A DNA stretch of 11,918 bases from RGIG4608 sp045606265 (GTDB lineage: Bacteria; Bacillota; Clostridia; Oscillospirales; CAG-272), in assembly GCA_045606265.1 (NCBI GenBank), contig JAZURO010000011.1:1-11918 (forward strand). Reading direction: 5' to 3'. Each line of letters begins with the position of its first letter. The first letter of the stretch is position 1. The notes under the pieces are model-generated. The model saw only the letters and a program-made list of their open reading frames with translations. It was not told the origin of the DNA and ran no database searches. Positions 1 through 6,465 of this stretch are shown in pieces. The position numbers were made by a program, and so were the translations under genes.

Positions 1-35
1 AAAAGAAAAAGCTTTGCAAAAAGAAAATGCCGTTT

Positions 36-132
36 CGCCTACGCGGCGGGCGCCACTACTCGTGGAGAGCCACCTTTGAAAAGGTGGACGAAACAATAGC
101 ACGGGGTTTGTGCTAACATCTCTATAAACCCC
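36..132. other. Structured non-coding stretch with consecutive small hairpins
   Basis: No coding frame is evident in the first 200 bases. Four short inverted repeats follow one another: CGCC/GGCG (36-39 with 45-48), CCAC/GTGG (53-56 with 62-65), CCACCTTT/AAAGGTGG (70-77 with 80-87) and TAGCAC/GTGCTA (97-102 with 110-115). The loop of the last, GGGGTTT at 103-109, is perfectly complementary to AAACCCC at 126-132, so a pseudoknot or alternative hairpin is possible. The stretch is richer in G+C than the other spacers in the window. It could be an interspersed intergenic repeat or the tail of a transcription unit lying to the left; which one cannot be settled from a single copy. Confidence 0.45.
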
Positions 133-152
133 AATTTATCGAATAAAATTAA

Positions 153-184
153 TAAAAAATCCGAGAGCAATCTTGCTCTCGGAT
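153..184 (-). terminator. Intrinsic terminator of the SH3b surface-protein gene
   Basis: Read on the minus strand, the 10-bp stem ATCCGAGAGC/GCTCTCGGAT (arms 159-168 and 175-184 on the plus strand) with a 6-nt loop is followed directly by a run of T residues (plus-strand A-run at 153-158). It lies 17 bases past the stop codon of the minus-strand gene that ends at 201, so it most likely terminates that transcript. The plus-strand orientation has only a weak T-tract. Confidence 0.88.
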
Positions 185-200
185 AAAATCAAATTATTAA

Positions 201-1625
201 TTAAGCTTCGGATGTTATTGTAATTGTGTCAATGTGTGTCCAAAATTCACTGATAAGATCTTCCTCGGCTATGAAAAGCGTTAAATAGAAATTGCTGTCA
301 TTTCCTTCATGAAGAATACCGAGATAGTAGGAGGTAACGCCTTCATATGTATCTTCGTACTCGAAATAGCACAAACCGTCTTTTTCCTGTACTTCTGCAT
401 CGTTGAAATCCATTTCTATCAAAAATGCTTCCAAGAATAATTCAGCAGTTATGCTGCTGTCAGGAATATTACCCGTATTTACAACTGTAACAACCCAATC
501 ATCATCATGAATAGCCATATAGGATGTTGAGTCAATTGATTCAAAGGTCACTCCTGTGGGAAGAGTGATATTATATTCACCAAAAAGTGTTTGAGCAGGA
601 TTTGAAGAAGAACTGCCTTGTACTTGGAGCAAATCTTCACTAAATATTACATAATATGTATTATCTCCAACAAGAACCTTATACCAAACTCTGCCGTTGC
701 TTGCGGTGCCCTTATGTGTAGCTTGAAGAAGATCTCCGTTGAAAGCATATGCGCCAACGTTGTTTGCGGGATATTCTGCTGATGTTCTGAGGTTGATGCT
801 TGTATCGGCAATAACAAGAAGAACGTCAGAACTTTCCTCGAATTCTACTCCTGCATCGGGGTTTGCGGGAGCATCTGTAGTAAGATATTCATTATTTACA
901 TATCCAATAGTGGGTTCGCCTTCTTGCTCAAATCGAACCTTAGCGAATGTATATTCATTACCTTTATCATCAACGTAAACAACTGTTGCAACACCAAGTC
1001 TTGTGTAGGAATTTCCTGCAAAGAGAGTTCCAATCTGCTCGGAATACTGATGTTTTTCGATATGGCTGGGTCTTGAGAATACCAAGGGGTTAATGCCCTC
1101 AATAACGTAAACTGTTTCTTCAACCTCGGTGAAGTCATCATCTGTAATGGGCTTCTGAGTTGTAACATAGTCTGTTGCAACGTAATATTCTTCACCTTCG
1201 TAAAGAACCTTTGACCAACCCTCGTTTTCGCCGGTTGCATAATAGCCGATTCTATCGAGCTCGGTATTAGTAATCACGGAAACGGTAGCAGTGCTTGTAT
1301 CACCGGGATTTTTGCGAAGGTTAAGCTGATTTTGGGCAATTATATAAATCTTATCGTTTGTTTCTATGAAATCGGAAGGTCTTTCAAGCTCTTCGCCGCA
1401 ATTATCACAAACGTAGTTTGTGTCAGCGTCAACGTGCTCTGTGCAAGTGGGATCATCTTCGCCACCGTTACCTGTTGTGGAAGATGTTGTTGATGAAGTT
1501 GTCTGTTGAGGTGTAGTTGTTGTCTCTTCGGGGTCTTTTGAGCATTGACCTATGATAAGAGCGATACCGAGAATAACGATAAGGCAGATAACAACGAGGA
1601 TGCTGATTTTAAGAATTCTGTTCAT
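201..1625 (-). CDS. Membrane-anchored extracellular protein with SH3b-like repeats
   Basis: The protein has 474 residues. I chose the ATG at 1625 because AAAGGAG lies 6 nt upstream and a typical membrane segment begins at once; the frame is open for 30 more codons, but those overlap the promoter. Residues 5-27 form one hydrophobic helix. Cys28 follows it, but the preceding Ile-Gly-Gln is not a normal lipobox, so an uncleaved anchor is likelier than a lipoprotein. A Thr/Ser-rich linker (35-51) leads to a knuckle, Cys61-x2-HVDAD...Cys73-x2-Cys76-Gly (61-77), common in surface proteins of gut Clostridia and perhaps metal-binding. SH3b-like repeats follow at about 91-155 (signature LNLRKNPG), 170-249 (degenerate) and 267-334 (INLRTSAEYP); such repeats usually bind cell-wall peptides. 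Residues 348-474 form a separate C-terminal domain I do not recognise. No enzymatic motif is visible. A wall-binding or envelope-sensing role is inference. The gene is monocistronic, with its own promoter and terminator. Confidence 0.85.
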   Translation of the reverse strand: MNRILKISILVVICLIVILGIALIIGQCSKDPEETTTTPQQTTSSTTSSTTGNGGEDDPTCTEHVDADTNYVCDNCGEELERPSDFIETNDKIYIIAQNQLNLRKNPGDTSTATVSVITNTELDRIGYYATGENEGWSKVLYEGEEYYVATDYVTTQKPITDDDFTEVEETVYVIEGINPLVFSRPSHIEKHQYSEQIGTLFAGNSYTRLGVATVVYVDDKGNEYTFAKVRFEQEGEPTIGYVNNEYLTTDAPANPDAGVEFEESSDVLLVIADTSINLRTSAEYPANNVGAYAFNGDLLQATHKGTASNGRVWYKVLVGDNTYYVIFSEDLLQVQGSSSSNPAQTLFGEYNITLPTGVTFESIDSTSYMAIHDDDWVVTVVNTGNIPDSSITAELFLEAFLIEMDFNDAEVQEKDGLCYFEYEDTYEGVTSYYLGILHEGNDSNFYLTLFIAEEDLISEFWTHIDTITITSEA

Positions 1626-1686
1626 TTTTTTCTCCTTTCGAACGTAAGCTGACTGCTTGAATTGATATTTAAGTATGATTAAATAT

Positions 1687-1715
1687 ATTATAACAAATGT
1701 GTTATAAAAAGTCAA
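1687..1715 (-). promoter_or_regulatory. Sigma-A promoter of the SH3b surface-protein gene
   Basis: On the minus strand, TTGACT (plus 1710-1715) and TATAAT (plus 1687-1692) are separated by exactly 17 bases. Transcription would start near 1680, giving a leader of about 55 nt before the ATG at 1625. The match to the vegetative consensus is 11 of 12. Surrounding sequence is almost pure A+T. Confidence 0.85.
1688..1707. promoter_or_regulatory. Inverted repeat over the -10 box, possible operator
   Basis: TTATAACA (1688-1695) and TGTTATAA (1700-1707) are perfect 8-base inverted arms around a 4-base centre. The repeat covers most of the -10 box and the adjoining spacer of the SH3b gene promoter, a classic place for a repressor dimer. 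No regulator gene lies nearby, and in A+T-rich DNA part of the symmetry may be chance or simply reflect the -10 box itself. Confidence 0.4.
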
Positions 1716-1781
1716 TAAAAAATAAATAAAATTATATGCTAATTTTTAGAAAAATATTACTGCAAAAAAACGGTGAAAAAT

Positions 1782-1811
1782 AAAAAAACGTACACGGTGA
1801 GAAGTGTACGT
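1782..1811 (-). terminator. Intrinsic terminator of rpsT
   Basis: On the minus strand a perfect 8-bp stem ACGTACAC/GTGTACGT (plus 1804-1811 with 1788-1795), with an 8-nt loop, is followed by seven T residues (plus 1782-1788, A-run; the first T overlaps the stem end). It starts 17 bases past the rpsT stop codon. On the plus strand the same stem is followed by a shorter, interrupted T-tract, so it might also block readthrough in the other direction. Confidence 0.88.
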
Positions 1812-1828
1812 CTTTTTATTTGAATCAA

Positions 1829-2092
1829 TTAACCCAAAGCGTTGAGCTTCTTTGTGAACTGGCTCTTCTTGTGAGCTGCTGCGTTCTTGTGGATGATGCC
1901 ACGAGAAGCTGCCTGGTCAATTTTCTTTGTAGCTGCCTTGTAAGTAGCCTGAGCGAGTTCTACATCTCCCGCTGCAAGAGCTGCTTCGTATTTTTTGATT
2001 TCAGTCTTAAGCTGTGTTTTGAACATTTTGTTCTGCAATGTCTTAGCCTGAATAACTTTTATGCGCTTTTTTGCACTTTTAATATTTGCCAA
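1829..2092 (-). CDS. rpsT: 30S ribosomal protein S20 (bS20)
   Basis: The product is 87 residues, the usual length for bS20, a helical protein that binds 16S rRNA early in 30S assembly. The N-terminus (M)ANIKSAKKRIKV and the C-terminal GIIHKNAAAHKKSQFTKKL are family hallmarks, and Lys/Arg richness fits an rRNA binder. The start is TTG at 2092: GCA-AAT-ATT follows as expected, AAGGAGG lies 8 nt upstream, and no ATG or GTG gives the conserved N-terminus. E. coli rpsT also starts with UUG, where the weak codon is linked to autogenous control (established knowledge). The gene is monocistronic, with a promoter at 2178-2206 and a terminator at 1782-1811, and diverges from rpoB. That neighbour is unusual for rpsT. 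Confidence 0.97.
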   Translation of the reverse strand: MANIKSAKKRIKVIQAKTLQNKMFKTQLKTEIKKYEAALAAGDVELAQATYKAATKKIDQAASRGIIHKNAAAHKKSQFTKKLNALG

Positions 2093-2127
2093 AGCCTTAC
2101 CCTCCTTGATAAAATACTGAAACAGTA

Positions 2128-2159
2128 AACACCTGCACCTGAGAGGGTGTGCGAGTGTT
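2128..2159 (-). promoter_or_regulatory. Hairpin in the rpsT leader, candidate S20 autoregulatory element
   Basis: The predicted rpsT leader runs from about 2171 to 2093. On the minus strand it holds an imperfect hairpin: AACAC pairs with GTGTT (plus 2155-2159 with 2128-2132), then one T-G pair, one C/A mismatch and the four pairs GCAC/GTGC, closed by a loop of about 10 nt. A second small stem, ACTG/CAGT, lies nearer the ribosome-binding site. Autoregulation by S20 is known in E. coli; its extension to this RNA is inference. Confidence 0.35.
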
Positions 2160-2177
2160 CTCGTCCATACATTGCAT

Positions 2178-2206
2178 ATAATAGCACATATTTTCACAAA
2201 TTGCAA
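2178..2206 (-). promoter_or_regulatory. Sigma-A promoter of rpsT
   Basis: On the minus strand TTGCAA (plus 2201-2206) and TATTAT (plus 2178-2183) are separated by 17 bases. The start would be near 2171, giving a leader of about 78 nt. Its -35 box is 73 bases from the -35 box of the divergent rpoB promoter, so the two share an A+T-rich control region. Confidence 0.72.
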
Positions 2207-2279
2207 TAGCTTTTTTGAAAAAAGTTTGAAAAATATTTCATAATTTTTCATAAATAATAAAAATAATTCCAAAAAACTC

Positions 2280-2308
2280 TTGACAAGCTTGCATTGTTAT
2301 GATAAAAT
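2280..2308 (+). promoter_or_regulatory. Sigma-A promoter of rpoBC
   Basis: TTGACA (2280-2285) and TAAAAT (2303-2308) are separated by 17 bases. A/T tracts at about 2240-2275 directly upstream could act as an UP element. The expected start is near 2315, followed by a leader of about 150 nt. TATAAT also occurs at 2321-2326 but has no -35 partner at a suitable distance. Confidence 0.85.
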
Positions 2309-2314
2309 AGTAAA

Positions 2315-2467
2315 CTGCAATATAATTGCTAACTATGTCTTTTTTAGACTTTATATATTGGCGAAAAACGGCGCCTATTTATATATAAGGAAAAATTGGC
2401 GAGTGGCAACATCGCAAAAAAGTGAAATTTGCGGTGGCGAATATTTTTGAATGGAGTGATTGTATTA
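2315..2467 (+). promoter_or_regulatory. rpoBC leader with a hairpin and repeated TGGCGA
   Basis: The leader contains a stem of TTATATAT/ATATATAA (2351-2358 with 2381-2388) continued by GGCG/CGCC (2360-2363 with 2372-2375), and a second small stem CGCAAA/TTTGCG (2413-2418 with 2428-2433). TGGCGA occurs at 2359, 2397 and 2435, exactly 38 bases apart each time. A 17-codon frame (2335-2388) ends on the last base of the first stem but has no ribosome-binding site. A regulatory role is possible, not shown. Confidence 0.35.
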
Positions 2468-5400
2468 ATGATCAACATCAGAGAACACAAACAGGGTAAA
2501 ACCACAAGAATGAGCTTCTCCAAGAACAAGAGCACACTTGAGCTTCCAAATCTTGTTGAGATTCAAACTGCGTCTTTCAAGTGGTTCCTTGAAGAAGGAC
2601 TTGCAGAGGTTCTTCGTGACGTTTCCCCGATCACAGACTTTTCGGGCAACCTTTCGATAGAGTTCGTTTCTTACTCTTTCGATCAAAAACCCAAATACAC
2701 CGTTGAAGAATGCAAAGAGAGAGATGTAAACTATGCGGCTCCCTTGAAGGTTAACGTTCGTCTTACAAACAAGCAGACGGGCGAAGTTAAGCAAACGGAT
2801 ATATTTATGGGTGAATTCCCGATTATGACTGAAACGGGTACATTCGTAATCAACGGCGCTGAGAGAGTTATCGTTTCTCAGATTATCCGTTCTCCCGGCA
2901 TGTATTATGCATCTGAAATTGACAAATCGGGTAAAAGAATGTACACATCCACAGTAATTCCTTACCGTGGTGCTTGGCTTGAATATGAAACAGACATCAA
3001 CAACGTTGTCTGGGTACGTATAGATAAAAACAGAAAAGTTCCGATCACAATGCTTATCAGAGCTCTTGGCGTAGTTCCCACAGAGGAAACTGACGAAAAG
3101 GGCAAGGTGCTTGAGTACCGTTCAACTATCGAAACAAGAGATGACGTTTATGCGATCTTCGGAAATGAAGAAATGCTTGCGGCTACCTTTGATAAGGATG
3201 AATGTGAAGCACTTGCTGCAAATAATCACACCTCAGCAGGTATCGAGGCACTTAAAGAAATCTACAAGAGACTCCGTCCCGGTGAGCCCCCGCTTGTAGA
3301 GAGTGCATATACGCTTCTTAATAATTACTTCTTCGACGCAAGAAGATATGATATCCAGCCCGTTGGTAGATATAAGTTTGATAAGAAACTCAATATCGCT
3401 GACCGTATCGTGGATCACAAATTGGCAGAGGACGTTGTATCTCCTCTTACCAATGAGCTTCTTTACAAAAAAGGCACAGTAGCAACAAGAGAGGTTGCAG
3501 ACGCTATTGCACATGCGGCTGTCAACACCGTTTCTCTCGAACTTGATAACGGCAGTGTTGTCAAGGTATTCTCTAACAATACAATAGAACCTGAATATAT
3601 AATTGGAACAGACCTTGCAGATCTCGGCATCAAAGAAAAGGTAAGGACTGACGTTCTTCTTTCTCTTATGGAAGAGGTTGGCGGTGACATTGATGCTCTT
3701 AAAGAGTTGGCTAAGCTCAACATCCATAAGCTTTGTCCTAAACACATCACAAGAGATGACATCTTTGCTTCCATCAACTACTTGTTCAATCTCACACACG
3801 AGGTTGGTAAGTATGACGATATCGACCACCTTGGCAACCGTCGTATCCGTTCCGTAGGTGAGCAGCTTCAGAACCAGATGAGAATCGGTTTCTCAAGAAT
3901 GGACAAGATCATCAAAGAGAGAATGACTACTCAGGATAACGAAAAGCTCACACCTCAGGCACTTATCAATATCAGACCCATCGTAACTGTAATCAGAGAG
4001 TTCTTTGGTTCATCTCAGCTTTCACAGTTTATGGACCAGAATAACCCCTTGGCTGAGCTTACTCATAAGAGAAGACTTTCAGCTCTCGGTCCCGGCGGTC
4101 TCTCACGTGACAGAGCATCCTTTGACGTGCGTGACGTTCACTATACTCACTACGGAAGAATGTGTCCCATTGAGACTCCCGAAGGTCCCAACATCGGTCT
4201 TATCACCTACCTCACAACTTATGCGAAGATAAACGAATACGGTTTCATTATGACTCCTTACCGTAAGGTTAAGCATATCGAAGAGAATGGCGTAGTTCGT
4301 CACCTTGTTACTGACGAATTTGAATATATGACGGCTGATACAGAGGATAATTACGTAGTAGCTCAGGCGAATGAACAGCTTGATGAAAACAACTGCTTTG
4401 TAAGACCCCGTGTAACTGCCCGTGATAAGACAGAGATCATTGAAGTTGATGCTGCAAACGTTGACTATATGGACGTAGCACCCAAGATGGTTGTATCCGT
4501 AGCTACAGCTTGTATTCCTTTCCTTGAAAACGACGACAACTCCCGTGCGCTTATGGGATCAAACATGCAGAAGCAGGCCGTTCCGCTTATGGTTACTGAC
4601 TCTCCCATCGTTGGTACAGGTATGGAATACGCAGCAGCAGTGGACTCCGGCGTTGTTATCACAACAAAGGTTGCGGGTGTTGTTCACTACGTTGATGCAG
4701 ATAAGATCGTTATCCTTTGCGATGACGGACATAAAGAAACTTATAACCTCATCAAGTTCAAGAGAACTAACCAGGGTACTTGCTTCAATCAGCGTCCCAT
4801 TGTTGAAAGAGGCGAAAGAGTAGAGGTCGGTCAGGTTATCGCTGACGGTCCTGCTACGGATATGGGTGAGCTTTCTCTCGGTAAGAATGCACTTATCGGA
4901 TTTATGACTTGGGAAGGCTACAACTACGAGGACGCCGTACTCCTCAATGAAAAGCTTGTAAGAGATGACGTTTACACATCTCTTCATATAGAAGAATATA
5001 CACACGAAGCACGCGATACAAAGCTCGGTCCGGAAGAGATCACAAGAGAAATTCCTAACGTTGGTGATGATGCTCTTAAAGATCTTAATGCCGAAGGTAT
5101 CGTTAAGAAGGGAACTGAGGTTCGTGCGGGTGACATTCTTGTAGGTAAGATCACTCCAAAGGGTGAAACCGAGCTTACAAGTGAAGAAAGACTCCTCCGT
5201 GCAATTTTCGGTGAAAAAGCAAGAGAAGTAAGAGATACTTCTTTGCGTGTTCCTCACGGTGAAAGCGGTATCGTTGTCGACGTTAAGGTGTTCTCACACG
5301 AAAACGGTGACGAGCTTCCCGCAGGTGTAAACAAGAGTGTCAGAATCTATCTTGCGCAGAAGAGAAAGATATCCGTTGGTGACAAGATGGCGGGACGTCA

Positions 5401-6442
5401 CGGTAACAAGGGTGTTGTTTCACGCATCCTTCCTCCCGAGGATATGCCTTTCCTTCCCGACGGTACACCTCTTGACATCGTTCTTAACCCTCTGGGCGTT
5501 CCTTCACGTATGAATATCGGTCAGGTACTTGAAGTGCATCTTGGTATTGCTGCAAGAAAGCTTGGCTGGAAGATTATGACTCCCGTTTTTGACGGTGCAA
5601 ATGAACGTGACATCGTTGAATGTCTTGAAGCAGCAGGACTCTACCGTGAGATCCGTGCGGGCGAAAACGTTGCAGGTAAGGAGCTTATTTCCTTGACTGT
5701 TGACGAAAACGGTGAAAAGCACGTTGAAAAGCTAACTGATGAGCAGAAGAATGACAAGGAATACCTTGCACAGCTTCTTGCTGAAAATAAACTTAGAGTT
5801 GTTGACGGTAAGACAACACTTTACGACGGTAGAACGGGCGAACCCTTCGATAACCCCGTAACAGTTGGTATTATGTATTACCTCAAGCTCCACCACCTCG
5901 TTGACGATAAGATTCACGCTCGTTCCAACGGTCCGTACTCACTCGTTACTCAGCAGCCCCTTGGCGGTAAAGCCCAGTTCGGCGGCCAGCGTTTCGGTGA
6001 AATGGAAGTTTGGGCTCTTGAAGCATACGGTGCAGCTTATACACTTCAGGAAATCCTTACTGTTAAATCCGACGATATTAACGGACGTAGAAAGGCATAC
6101 GAGGCAATTATCAAGGGACAGAACATTCCCACTCCCGGAGTTCCTGAGTCCTTTAAGGTCCTTGTTAAGGAACTTCAATCCTTGGCTCTTGATATCAGAG
6201 TTTTGGATGATGAGGGCAACGAAATTGAGCTTAATACACTTTGCCAAGAGGCAGAAACTCCCGTTTATTCAACAAGAGCATTCAACCTTAAGGATGAAGA
6301 AGAAGATGATTTCGAACAGTACGTTGAAACCAGCGATGTTGAGGATAACTTTATCATCAAGGACGCTGATGATGACGACAATGACGATATGTTTGGCGTT
6401 GTATATGAAAGTGAATTTTCTGACTACGCCGATGAAGATTAA
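2468..6442 (+). CDS. rpoB: DNA-directed RNA polymerase subunit beta
   Basis: The protein has 1324 residues and is the beta subunit of the core polymerase, forming with RpoC the catalytic cleft. I start at the ATG at 2468 because MINIREHKQGKTTRMSFSK aligns with family N-termini; GGAG at 2453-2456 gives a rather long 11-nt spacing. The rifampicin pocket (residues 514-542) keeps Gln520, Asp523, His533 and Ser538, matching E. coli Q513, D516, H526 and S531, so no resistance is predicted. The catalytic GDKMAGRHGNKG segment carries Lys973 and Lys981. The C-terminal part with HARSNGPYSLVTQQPLGGKA is intact. It is about 130 residues longer than B. subtilis RpoB: roughly 54 come from an insertion at 1059-1112 between EAAGL and DGKTTLYDG, and more from an Asp/Glu-rich tail after about 1245, including an Asp cluster at 1299-1307. 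rpoC follows after 23 bases. No rplJ or rplL lies upstream, which is unusual. Confidence 0.99.
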   Translation: MINIREHKQGKTTRMSFSKNKSTLELPNLVEIQTASFKWFLEEGLAEVLRDVSPITDFSGNLSIEFVSYSFDQKPKYTVEECKERDVNYAAPLKVNVRLTNKQTGEVKQTDIFMGEFPIMTETGTFVINGAERVIVSQIIRSPGMYYASEIDKSGKRMYTSTVIPYRGAWLEYETDINNVVWVRIDKNRKVPITMLIRALGVVPTEETDEKGKVLEYRSTIETRDDVYAIFGNEEMLAATFDKDECEALAANNHTSAGIEALKEIYKRLRPGEPPLVESAYTLLNNYFFDARRYDIQPVGRYKFDKKLNIADRIVDHKLAEDVVSPLTNELLYKKGTVATREVADAIAHAAVNTVSLELDNGSVVKVFSNNTIEPEYIIGTDLADLGIKEKVRTDVLLSLMEEVGGDIDALKELAKLNIHKLCPKHITRDDIFASINYLFNLTHEVGKYDDIDHLGNRRIRSVGEQLQNQMRIGFSRMDKIIKERMTTQDNEKLTPQALINIRPIVTVIREFFGSSQLSQFMDQNNPLAELTHKRRLSALGPGGLSRDRASFDVRDVHYTHYGRMCPIETPEGPNIGLITYLTTYAKINEYGFIMTPYRKVKHIEENGVVRHLVTDEFEYMTADTEDNYVVAQANEQLDENNCFVRPRVTARDKTEIIEVDAANVDYMDVAPKMVVSVATACIPFLENDDNSRALMGSNMQKQAVPLMVTDSPIVGTGMEYAAAVDSGVVITTKVAGVVHYVDADKIVILCDDGHKETYNLIKFKRTNQGTCFNQRPIVERGERVEVGQVIADGPATDMGELSLGKNALIGFMTWEGYNYEDAVLLNEKLVRDDVYTSLHIEEYTHEARDTKLGPEEITREIPNVGDDALKDLNAEGIVKKGTEVRAGDILVGKITPKGETELTSEERLLRAIFGEKAREVRDTSLRVPHGESGIVVDVKVFSHENGDELPAGVNKSVRIYLAQKRKISVGDKMAGRHGNKGVVSRILPPEDMPFLPDGTPLDIVLNPLGVPSRMNIGQVLEVHLGIAARKLGWKIMTPVFDGANERDIVECLEAAGLYREIRAGENVAGKELISLTVDENGEKHVEKLTDEQKNDKEYLAQLLAENKLRVVDGKTTLYDGRTGEPFDNPVTVGIMYYLKLHHLVDDKIHARSNGPYSLVTQQPLGGKAQFGGQRFGEMEVWALEAYGAAYTLQEILTVKSDDINGRRKAYEAIIKGQNIPTPGVPESFKVLVKELQSLALDIRVLDDEGNEIELNTLCQEAETPVYSTRAFNLKDEEEDDFEQYVETSDVEDNFIIKDADDDDNDDMFGVVYESEFSDYADED

Positions 6443-6465
6443 TTTAGGGAAAGGAGATATAACAA

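Noticed and set aside
36..115. Hairpin cluster considered as a CRISPR array, tRNA or riboswitch
   Set aside because: No regular repeat-spacer pattern, no cloverleaf with a T-loop, and no riboswitch core I recognise.
2396..2425. Nine-codon frame starting with TTG after AAGGA in the rpoB leader
   Set aside because: Only 4 bases separate AAGGA from the TTG and the frame is too short to distinguish from chance.
2451..2459. ATG-GAG-TGA start-stop just before rpoB
   Set aside because: Its GAG is part of the rpoB ribosome-binding site and there is no separate site for this ATG.
4007..4093. Rifampicin-resistance substitutions in RpoB
   Set aside because: All main contact residues, including the Asp, His and Ser hot spots, are wild type.
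4559..5257. Long open frame of 232 codons on the minus strand inside rpoB
   Set aside because: It lies fully antisense to highly conserved rpoB sequence, has a Cys/Phe/Asn-rich composition typical of reverse-strand shadows, and has no ribosome-binding site or family resemblance.
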